Source: an uncultured SAR324 cluster bacterium
GTDB lineage: Bacteria; SAR324; NAC60-12
DNA length: 64,000 nt
Direction of reading: 5' to 3'
Assembly (NCBI GenBank): GCA_902562015.1
Contig: CACERX010000001.1
Span: 1-64,000 of the forward strand
In this document: positions 54,089-61,818 of the stretch, piece after piece
Position numbering within the stretch: position 1 is the stretch's first letter
Layout of the letters: each line of letters opens with the position of its first letter
Notes under the pieces: generated by a model
Databases searched by the model: none
Told to the model about the DNA's origin: nothing
What the model saw: the letters and a program-made list of their open reading frames with translations, nothing else
Made by a program: the position numbers and the translations under genes

Positions 54089-56988
54089 AAAATAGGATCG
54101 ATACTCATCAATACTGCGAGCTTCCTAATTTAGGAAAGGAAATATCATTCCAGTTTAACGGCAAACGCGTTCAGGCGTATACAACTGACACTATTACTTC
54201 TGCATTGATTGCATCAGGACAAACACTACTTTCACGAAGCTTCAAGTATCACAGACCTCGGGGTGCTTATGACATATACGGCCAAGGACATGAATCATTG
54301 GTTACGGCCAATCATGAACCAAACCTGCTAGCTGACCGAATACACGTACAAAACGGTATGGATGTCAAATCGCAAAATGCCTGGCCTTCATTGGAGTTTG
54401 ATATTGGAGAAATAAATGACACAATCGTTCCAATGCTTCCAAATGGTTTTTACTATAAAATGTTTCACAAACCAAAATGGATGTGGCCCATTGCAGAGCA
54501 GCAAATCCGCAAGGCCGCAGGACTTGGCAGAATAGACACTGAAGATAGAAACGCTGAAAGAAGATACGAAAAAAGATACCGTTTTCCTGATGTGTGCATT
54601 GTCGGAGGTGGCCCGTCGGGTTTGGCAGCAACTCTTGCTGCCGTTCAGGAGGGGAAACATGTTCTTTTACTGGATGACAACTCAGTGCTTGGAGGTCATT
54701 CAATTCACAGTATTGCACAGGTTGACAATTGCGAAAATTTAAATCTCAACGGTTTACCAGAGTATCAGGCCATTCAAAAATTAATTGATGAGCTTACAGA
54801 ATTTCCGAACCTGGAAGTATTAGTAAACTCAAATGTGTTTGGGCTGTATGAAGATAATTTGATTGCAGCACAATGTGGACATGATTTGTTCAAGATTAGG
54901 GCTGATTCAGTTATCCTTGCACCTGGTGCAACAGATAGACATCTGGTTTTTGAAAATAATGATCGTCCTGGAATTATGACTGCTCGCGGAGTTGAAAGAC
55001 TGATCATGCGTCATGCAGTTCTACCAGGCGAAAATGTGGTTGTGGTTACAACTCATGATGGCGGGTTTCATACCGCACTTCTTATGCATGGTGCAGGAGC
55101 AAAAATTATAGCGGTGGTTGATGGACGTGAAGCTGGAAATAATGAAGGAGTTTTCGAAAAGAAAATACGCGAGCTTGCAATTCCTGTCTATAAGGGACTT
55201 ACTGCTCATGCTGCAAATGGCAGAAAAAGAATTGAAAGTGTAGAGGTGGGTCCAATTTCCGGAGGTAATTCGATAAAATCATTTGACTGTGATTTGCTTA
55301 TAATGGCTGTGGGTTTTAAACCACAGATAAACCTACTCTCAATGGGTAACAAGCCTCCCAAGTGGGATGCTGAGCGTCAAATTTTGCGGGTTTCCGAATT
55401 ACCTTCTGGAGTATTTTCTGCAGGAGAAGTGCATGGATCCGCAGGGTTTGCTCATTTATATGCAGAAGGATTTCAGTCCGGGAAAGATGCTGCTTTAACT
55501 AAAATATCTCCCGGGAAAGTATATACTGTTCAGACTGAAAGGACTGCAGAAGAAATAATAACTGCTCTGCCTGCAGATATTGAATCTGGTGGAACACATC
55601 ATTTTATATGCAAATGCATGGATGTTACAAGGACTGAAGCACAAGCATCCATCGATGAGGGATATGACCAGGTAGAATCTCTAAAGCGTTACTCCAGCAT
55701 GGGCATGGGGCCATGCCAGGGTAAGGCCTGCCATGAGGCAGTAGCTCGCCTTGCGGCTCAGGACACAGGACTTTCTAAACTGGATGCTGTCGTGACCACA
55801 GTTCGTCCTCCTTTCACTGGAGCTACATTTGGTTTGCTTGCCGGACGAGCACCTCATCTGTCGCCGATTCGACGCACTCCGTTACATCACTGTCACATTG
55901 ATCTAGGAGTAAAATTTCTTGATGCTGGCCAATGGAAACGTCCTGATTCATATACTGATCCACAGATTGAAGCAGGATTTGTACGTAATGGATTGGGGAT
56001 GATTGATGTCAGTACACTTGGAAAAATTGAAATAAGCGGACCGGAAGCAATAAAGTTTCTGCATTTTTTACTTCCAGGGAAATATGCAAAATTTGAGTTA
56101 GGGCGTACACGTTACTCTATAATGATTGGAGAAGACGGTATCCTGTTTGAGGACGGAACTATTTCTCATATTGAAAATGGGATTTACTACCTTACCACTA
56201 CTACAGGGAACCAGGACGCGATCAATTCACTTTTTCAATGGTGGCTGCTGGTGGAAGATTTTGATGTGCAGGTCAAGAATCTCAGCCTAACAAATGCAGC
56301 TGTGAATTTAACAGGAACGACAGCCAGAGATTTTCTGCAGAAACTTGTTGATATTGACATGTCAAACGAAGGTTTTCCCTACATGCATTGCCGAAAGACT
56401 AAAATTGCAGATGTACCTGTTTCATTCTACAGGATTGGCTTCACCGGAGAACTGGGGTATGAAATTCATTTCCCTGCTGAATATGGTGAATCTATGTGGA
56501 ATTATCTGTTAGCAGAAGGAGAAGAGTTTGATTTAAAGCCTTTTGGAGTTGAAACACAGCGTATTTTGCGTTTGGAAAAAGGTCACCTGTTACCGGGAAC
56601 TGATACTGATGCCCTGAGCAGCCCATATGAAACTGGAGTAGGTTTCGCCATTAAAGATGATAAGGATGATTTTGTCGGCAAGGCGTTCTTGAAGCATTTC
56701 AAGGAACGCGGTATTGAAAACAAACTTGTACCTTACCAACTGGAAACAGACGCACCCATTCCAGACGATGGCGTTGCTGTGCTGGATAATGGGAAAATTG
56801 CCGGACGTGTAACAAGTTCACGGCTAAGCCCTACCTTGAAAAGAGGAATTGGCCTGGCCTGGGTCAGAAATGATATGTCGGAAACAGGCAGCCATTTCTT
56901 CATAAGATTGGCTAATGGAGAAGATGTGCAAGCCACTGTGTTGGATCATGCAGCATATGATCCCGAAGGCACACGATTAAAGAGTTAA
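54085..56988 (+). CDS. soxA: Sarcosine oxidase alpha subunit
   Basis: A 967-residue alpha subunit of heterotetrameric sarcosine oxidase, which oxidises sarcosine to glycine and makes methylene-THF. N-terminal ferredoxin-like domain (about 15-100, RSFKYHRPRGAYDIYGQGHE) without cluster cysteines, then a Rossmann domain with VGGGPSGL (173-180), second dinucleotide region (VILAPGATDR), and a C-terminal aminomethyltransferase domain (about 610-967, GELGYEIHFPA, VETQRILRLEKGH, DPEGTRLKS). NAD+ binds near the alpha subunit's second Rossmann motif. Length is in the usual range (about 965-1000). Confidence 0.95.
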   Translation: MKNRIDTHQYCELPNLGKEISFQFNGKRVQAYTTDTITSALIASGQTLLSRSFKYHRPRGAYDIYGQGHESLVTANHEPNLLADRIHVQNGMDVKSQNAWPSLEFDIGEINDTIVPMLPNGFYYKMFHKPKWMWPIAEQQIRKAAGLGRIDTEDRNAERRYEKRYRFPDVCIVGGGPSGLAATLAAVQEGKHVLLLDDNSVLGGHSIHSIAQVDNCENLNLNGLPEYQAIQKLIDELTEFPNLEVLVNSNVFGLYEDNLIAAQCGHDLFKIRADSVILAPGATDRHLVFENNDRPGIMTARGVERLIMRHAVLPGENVVVVTTHDGGFHTALLMHGAGAKIIAVVDGREAGNNEGVFEKKIRELAIPVYKGLTAHAANGRKRIESVEVGPISGGNSIKSFDCDLLIMAVGFKPQINLLSMGNKPPKWDAERQILRVSELPSGVFSAGEVHGSAGFAHLYAEGFQSGKDAALTKISPGKVYTVQTERTAEEIITALPADIESGGTHHFICKCMDVTRTEAQASIDEGYDQVESLKRYSSMGMGPCQGKACHEAVARLAAQDTGLSKLDAVVTTVRPPFTGATFGLLAGRAPHLSPIRRTPLHHCHIDLGVKFLDAGQWKRPDSYTDPQIEAGFVRNGLGMIDVSTLGKIEISGPEAIKFLHFLLPGKYAKFELGRTRYSIMIGEDGILFEDGTISHIENGIYYLTTTTGNQDAINSLFQWWLLVEDFDVQVKNLSLTNAAVNLTGTTARDFLQKLVDIDMSNEGFPYMHCRKTKIADVPVSFYRIGFTGELGYEIHFPAEYGESMWNYLLAEGEEFDLKPFGVETQRILRLEKGHLLPGTDTDALSSPYETGVGFAIKDDKDDFVGKAFLKHFKERGIENKLVPYQLETDAPIPDDGVAVLDNGKIAGRVTSSRLSPTLKRGIGLAWVRNDMSETGSHFFIRLANGEDVQATVLDHAAYDPEGTRLKS

Positions 56989-56999
56989 TATAGGCAAGA

Positions 57000-57719
57000 T
57001 TGGCGTACTACCACAATTCATTTGAACAGCCTGTAGGATTTTCTGTTCCTGATTGGAAAGATTGTCAAATGCCTCAACGCTCGATGGTATCAGGCAACTT
57101 GTGTCGTGTGGAAGCATTAGAACCTGAAAAGCACACAAAAGATCTTTTTAACGCTTTTGTGGAAAAAAGCGATGGCTCCGAATGGACTTATTTATCGTAT
57201 GGGCCATTTGATAGCTTAGATGTATTTGAATCTTGGATAAAGCAGGTCAGTAAAGAGAATGATCCTGTCTACTTCGCAATAATAGACTTAAAGACAGAAA
57301 AGCCAACAGGAATATGCGCATACCTTAGGATTCAGCCAGCTAATGGAGTTATAGAACTTGGAAAGATTCATTTTTCACAATTATTGAAAAAAACAACCAT
57401 TGCGACTGAAGCAATGTATTTGATGATGCGCCGTATTTTTGATGAGCTTGGTTACCGCCGTTGTGAATGGAAATGTGACTCTCTTAATGCTGCTTCGAGA
57501 AATACCGCATTGAGGCTTGGGTTTACTTATGAAGGAATATTCAGACAGGCACTTGTATATAAGGGAAGAAATCGTGATACAGCATGGTATTCTGTTATAG
57601 ACAAAAACTGGCCCGTACTAAAAAATTCTTTTGAAAAATGGCTTATTCCAGAAAATTTTAACTCAAAAGGTGAACAAATAAGAAGGCTTTCAGAAATAAG
57701 AAATAATTTGGATGAATGA
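57000..57719 (+). CDS. GNAT (RimJ/RimL-type) acetyltransferase in the sox cluster
   Basis: A 239-residue acetyltransferase of the RimJ/RimL type. Motifs: FAIIDLKTEKPTGICAYLRIQPANGVIELGKIHFS (in blocks), IATEAMYLMMRRIFDELGYRRCEWKCDSLNAASRNTALRLGFTYEGIFRQ (in blocks, about 137-185). The start is TTG, 11 bp after soxA. It interrupts the standard soxBDAG order, so it may modify a related amine or be a hitch-hiker. Substrate unknown. Confidence 0.82.
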   Translation: MAYYHNSFEQPVGFSVPDWKDCQMPQRSMVSGNLCRVEALEPEKHTKDLFNAFVEKSDGSEWTYLSYGPFDSLDVFESWIKQVSKENDPVYFAIIDLKTEKPTGICAYLRIQPANGVIELGKIHFSQLLKKTTIATEAMYLMMRRIFDELGYRRCEWKCDSLNAASRNTALRLGFTYEGIFRQALVYKGRNRDTAWYSVIDKNWPVLKNSFEKWLIPENFNSKGEQIRRLSEIRNNLDE

Positions 57720-57878
57720 ATATAAAAAAATAATATTCTAATACGTTTATTTTTGTGGAGATTTTATTAAGTTTTAATAAAACGTTTTTGAGCCAAAAGA
57801 TTAGATTAAAATTTAAAAAAATAGATTATTCAAAAAAATACAATATCATAGCCAGATTACAAACAAGAGGAGAATGAA

Positions 57879-58538
57879 GTGATTAAAACAAGCCCTCTTT
57901 CAGGAATATACCGCAATCACCCAGTAAATATTATTGAAGTTTCAGGATGGCATATTGCCGGGAATTTCGGAAACACGGAACGTGAGCAGGAGAACCTGAA
58001 AAATAGTTCAGTCCTCGTCGACTGGTCACACATTGACAAAATTTCTCTTTCTCGAGGGGATGCATCAGCAGCGGCTGAAAAGATACTAAAGGGATCCTCT
58101 AAGATTGAGCCACTGAGTTCAATAGCTGATTCAAAAATGGCTATACTTAGATTGACAAAAAATGACTATCTGATTTTATGCAACCCTGGCATGGAAAAAA
58201 GTATGCTGGAGAAAATTGATTCAAAGATAACAACTGTTACTGATCAGTCGGGTTCATACGGCTGTTTAGTATTAGGAGGCCCACGACGGGATGAGGTTCT
58301 GGAGCGTTCAACAGCAGTTGATTTAAGACGTGACAGAGTTGTCGCCGGTTCAGTGATTCAATCATCGATTCACACAATAAATATGACTCTGTATCGAACC
58401 AATAATTTTGACATCATTGTGCATCCGAGGAATCTGACAGAATCGCTTTATGATGCATTGATGGATGTCGGCATTGGAGTAGGACTTGTACCAGCAGGAA
58501 TTGAGACAATTCCTGTCTCATTTGAAAAGGAAAAATGA
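57879..58538 (+). CDS. soxG: Sarcosine oxidase gamma subunit
   Basis: A 219-residue gamma subunit, belonging to the aminomethyltransferase-like fold but without catalytic function of its own. Visible: VLVDWSHIDKISLSRGDASAAAEKIL, VTDQSGSYGCLVLGGPRRDEVLERSTAVDLR (in blocks), INMTLYRTNNFDIIVHPRNLTESLYDALMDVG. The GTG start has an AGAGGAG ribosome binding site. It follows a 159 bp gap after the GNAT gene and overlaps soxB by 4 bp. Confidence 0.88.
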   Translation: MIKTSPLSGIYRNHPVNIIEVSGWHIAGNFGNTEREQENLKNSSVLVDWSHIDKISLSRGDASAAAEKILKGSSKIEPLSSIADSKMAILRLTKNDYLILCNPGMEKSMLEKIDSKITTVTDQSGSYGCLVLGGPRRDEVLERSTAVDLRRDRVVAGSVIQSSIHTINMTLYRTNNFDIIVHPRNLTESLYDALMDVGIGVGLVPAGIETIPVSFEKEK

Positions 58539-59731
58539 TTGATAAACGAATGTGGAAAAACCACGATCTGGAAAAATCCTACGACGTGGTTATCATCGGA
58601 GCAGGTGCACACGGACTGGCAACAGCATATTATTTAACCAAACTTGGCATTACAAATGTTGCCGTTCTCGAACAGAAATTTATTGGTTATGGTGGTTCAG
58701 GTAGAAACACTGCAATTCTTCGTTCAAATTATCGAACAGAGGAGGGAATAAAATTTTACGACCAAAGCCTTAAACTTTATGAAAACCTTTCATTAGAGCT
58801 TAATTATAACCTGATGTTCAGCCAGCAGGGGCACTTCACACTAGGTCATTCTACAGCTGCAGTGTCCGGTTTGGTTACAAGAGCTGAAAATAACAAGGCA
58901 CTTGGAATCGATAGTTACATGCTTGAGCCAAAAGAGATTAAAGAGATGCTTCCTGAGATTGATATTTCTAACCACCCTCGTTTCCCTGTAATGGGAGCGC
59001 TTTATCATCCTCCAGGCGGTATTATTCGTCATGACGCCGTAGTCTGGGCATACGCAAGAGGAGCTGACAAGGCAGGTGTGCACATTCATCAGTTGACAAA
59101 GGTAGAGGATATCATTATTGAAAAAGGTAAAGTTAAAGGAGTTGTCACTAACAGGGGTAAAATAAACTGTAAGAGCCTCGTTTCAGTTGTTGCGGGATGG
59201 AGTTCGGAAGTTTGCCGAAAAGTTGGTGTTAAATTACCTATTGTTACTCATCCACTTCAAGCTCTTGTAACACAAGGCTATAAACCTTGGCTGCATCATG
59301 TTGTAGTCAGTGGTTCACTCCACATCTACCTCAGTCAGACCGATCGGGGAGAACTTGTGTGTGGAAATGGAATTGACACATATCCTCATTATGGAATGCG
59401 ATCAACTCTCGGTTTTCTTGAAAGTTATGCCGCTCATGTACTTGAACTATTTCCCGTGTTGCATAATGTTGCAGTACAGCGACAATGGGCAGGATTATGT
59501 GACATGACACCGGATTACAGCCCAATAATCTCATCTATCGACGAAATAGAAGGTTTTTATGTCAATGGCGGCTGGGGAACATATGGCTTTAAAGCTTCCC
59601 CTGCAAGCGGTTACAACACAGCTCAAATGGTAGCTCAAGGAACCCCTGAAATGATTCAACCTTTCCGTTACAATCGTTTCATGGAGAATCGATTAGGCGG
59701 AGAAAAGGCTGCTGCGTCAGTAGGCAGTTGA
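58535..59731 (+). CDS. soxB: Sarcosine oxidase beta subunit
   Basis: A 398-residue beta subunit that binds FAD and covalent FMN and dehydrogenates sarcosine. Visible: VVIIGAGAHGLATAYYLTK (about 18-36), RNTAILRSNY, and GGIIRHDAVVWAYARGA, where His166 is in the place of the FMN-binding His of Sox beta subunits. A C-terminal GLCDMTPDYSPIIS and GWGTYGFKASPASG follow. The ATGA overlap with soxG means translational coupling. The usual order soxB-D-A-G is here D-A-(GNAT)-G-B. Confidence 0.93.
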   Translation: MIDKRMWKNHDLEKSYDVVIIGAGAHGLATAYYLTKLGITNVAVLEQKFIGYGGSGRNTAILRSNYRTEEGIKFYDQSLKLYENLSLELNYNLMFSQQGHFTLGHSTAAVSGLVTRAENNKALGIDSYMLEPKEIKEMLPEIDISNHPRFPVMGALYHPPGGIIRHDAVVWAYARGADKAGVHIHQLTKVEDIIIEKGKVKGVVTNRGKINCKSLVSVVAGWSSEVCRKVGVKLPIVTHPLQALVTQGYKPWLHHVVVSGSLHIYLSQTDRGELVCGNGIDTYPHYGMRSTLGFLESYAAHVLELFPVLHNVAVQRQWAGLCDMTPDYSPIISSIDEIEGFYVNGGWGTYGFKASPASGYNTAQMVAQGTPEMIQPFRYNRFMENRLGGEKAAASVGS

Positions 59732-59835
59732 AAATTATCTATTACTGACTGTATTTCTCATGTGCTGAGTCAAAAATTTTCCGAATTTTTTCTTTCAGCT
59801 AATTATTTAACAAACATTTAACATTAGAAACTAAA

Positions 59836-60621
59836 GTGGAAATTATTGTACTAGTTAAACAAGTTCCGGATGTAGCACTTAACATTAAAGTGAAAGAAGG
59901 AGAAATAGTAGAGGAAGGATTGAGTTATGTTATCAGTAGTTGGGATGAGACTGCATTAGAAGCTGCATTGCAGATAACAGAAGATGTTGGAGGTGAGGTT
60001 ACGCTGTTAACCGTTGGACCTGAAAAAGCAGCAGAGTCGCTGCGAAAAGGGTTGGCTATGGGAGCACATAAAGCTATTCACGTCAAATATGATCAAGCTG
60101 GAGAAACTGATTCTTTTGCTTTCGCAAAAATACTCCAAAAAGCTCTTGAGGGACGCAACTATGATCTTATACTCACCGGTAGGCAGTCTCAGGACACTGA
60201 TTCAGGATTAACAGCTCCAATGCTAGCAGAATTCCTTGGTCTACCACAAGTAACAAACATTATCCGCTTCAGTGATGTTTCTGAAAAAAATATCACTCTT
60301 TACCGAAAGGGCGACCATGGAACTGAAGTGGTGGATATGGTAATGCCGGGATTAGTTACAGTAAATGACAGCTTAAACGAACCACGCTTAGCTTCGATGC
60401 GCGGTATTATGATGGCAAAGAAAAAACCCATGGAAGAAATTGATCTTGATTCTATAGGCATTTCATCCGAAATGAGCGGGATCGAAGGTTCAATGACACA
60501 GGTGTTACAATTTGAAAAACCTGAGTCACGCAAAGAAGGTCAAATATTTGAAGGAGATGAAGCTGATACAGTAACGCAGGCAGTGGATTTAATGGTTGGA
60601 GAGGCTAAATTTTTAACATAA
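59836..60621 (+). CDS. etfB: Electron transfer flavoprotein beta subunit
   Basis: A 261-residue ETF beta subunit. EIIVLVKQVPDVALNIKV at the N-terminus, ALQITEDVGGEVTLLTVGPEKAAESLRKGLAMGAHKAIHV (in blocks) and LILTGRQSQDTDSGLTAPMLAEFLG carry the AMP-binding pattern. ETF takes electrons from flavoprotein dehydrogenases such as DMGDH to ETF:quinone oxidoreductase. The GTG start gives the usual N-terminus. etfA follows after 98 bp. Confidence 0.94.
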   Translation: MEIIVLVKQVPDVALNIKVKEGEIVEEGLSYVISSWDETALEAALQITEDVGGEVTLLTVGPEKAAESLRKGLAMGAHKAIHVKYDQAGETDSFAFAKILQKALEGRNYDLILTGRQSQDTDSGLTAPMLAEFLGLPQVTNIIRFSDVSEKNITLYRKGDHGTEVVDMVMPGLVTVNDSLNEPRLASMRGIMMAKKKPMEEIDLDSIGISSEMSGIEGSMTQVLQFEKPESRKEGQIFEGDEADTVTQAVDLMVGEAKFLT

Positions 60622-60719
60622 TTATCTGAAAGAACTCTACATAGCAACAAATTCAATGTAGCTAGATATAATATAATTTTCCTAAAATTATAAATTAATT
60701 TCTCTAAAGATTACATAAT

Positions 60720-61682
60720 ATGACTAAAATTCTCGTTGTAGCCGAAGTTAAAAATGGCGAAATCAAAAAAAATACTCTGGAATTAATATCATTCGCAAAA
60801 TCAGAAGGATTTGAATCTGATGCTGTCCTCTTGGGGACAGAAGTATCTGGTCTTGCAGACACTCTGGCAGGACAGGGTGCTGGTACAGTATACATTGGTG
60901 ATGATAAATCGTTAGAAATTTTCAACACAGAACAATATACAGCACTTGTGTCGGATGCAATTCATCAGTCAGGAGCTACTCAAATCTGGTTGACGTCTTC
61001 AGAATTTGGTAGAGACCTTACTCCACGTATAGCTGCTAGAAAGGCAACAGGTGCCTTAAGCGATGTTACTAAGTTGGAATTCAATGGAGACGATATAACC
61101 GCATACAGGCCATGTATGGCCACTAAGGCGATCCAAAAATGTAAATTCAGCAAAGATGGTTTGCGTGTAATTAGCATACGCAGCGGAATATTTCCTGCTG
61201 ATGAATCTGCTCCTTCTTCTGCAAACACAGTTTCTCTATCTATCCCCTCAGGTCATTCACAGCTAAAGGTCAGGGAAGTACAGGTTGAGGAAAGTAATGA
61301 AGTGGAGCTTAATGAGGCAAGTATTATTGTCTCAGCCGGACGTGGAGTTGGTGGAACAGAAGGATGTGAATTCGTCAGACCACTGGCTACTGAATTAGGT
61401 GCTGCATTTGGAGCTTCACGTGCAGTTTGTGACGCAGGATGGCTCCCACACAAGCACCAGGTCGGACAGACAGGAACAATGGTAAATCCTGATTTTTATT
61501 TTGCCATGGGGATCTCTGGGGCAATTCAGCATTTGGCAGGTATGTCCGGATCAAAAGTCATAGTAGCAGTTAATAAAGACCCGGATGCTCCAATTTTCAA
61601 AGTTGCCGATTACGGAATAGTTGGAGATCTTTTCAAAGCCATACCAATTTTAAGAGAGGAAGTAGGAAAACGTAAAGAATAG
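60720..61682 (+). CDS. etfA: Electron transfer flavoprotein alpha subunit
   Basis: A 320-residue ETF alpha subunit with an N-terminal ETF domain (about 1-180) and a C-terminal FAD-binding domain. The FAD signature appears as SAGRGVGGTEGCEFV, ASRAVCDAGWLPHKHQVGQTG and ISGAIQHLAGMSGSKVIVAVNKDPDAPIF (in blocks, about 205-300). Together with etfB it links the DMGDH and related dehydrogenases to the respiratory chain. The third DMGDH-like gene follows after 136 bp. Confidence 0.95.
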   Translation: MTKILVVAEVKNGEIKKNTLELISFAKSEGFESDAVLLGTEVSGLADTLAGQGAGTVYIGDDKSLEIFNTEQYTALVSDAIHQSGATQIWLTSSEFGRDLTPRIAARKATGALSDVTKLEFNGDDITAYRPCMATKAIQKCKFSKDGLRVISIRSGIFPADESAPSSANTVSLSIPSGHSQLKVREVQVEESNEVELNEASIIVSAGRGVGGTEGCEFVRPLATELGAAFGASRAVCDAGWLPHKHQVGQTGTMVNPDFYFAMGISGAIQHLAGMSGSKVIVAVNKDPDAPIFKVADYGIVGDLFKAIPILREEVGKRKE

Positions 61683-61818
61683 ACATAAAAGGAGTCCTTA
61701 AAACCACAATGCAATTACCTTTTACCAAAAAATATTGTGTTTTGCATGCACAATTTGCCAATTTATTCTGAGAATTTAATATCCAAAATTTGCATTAAAT
61801 ATGTAAAGAGTGAGAAAA

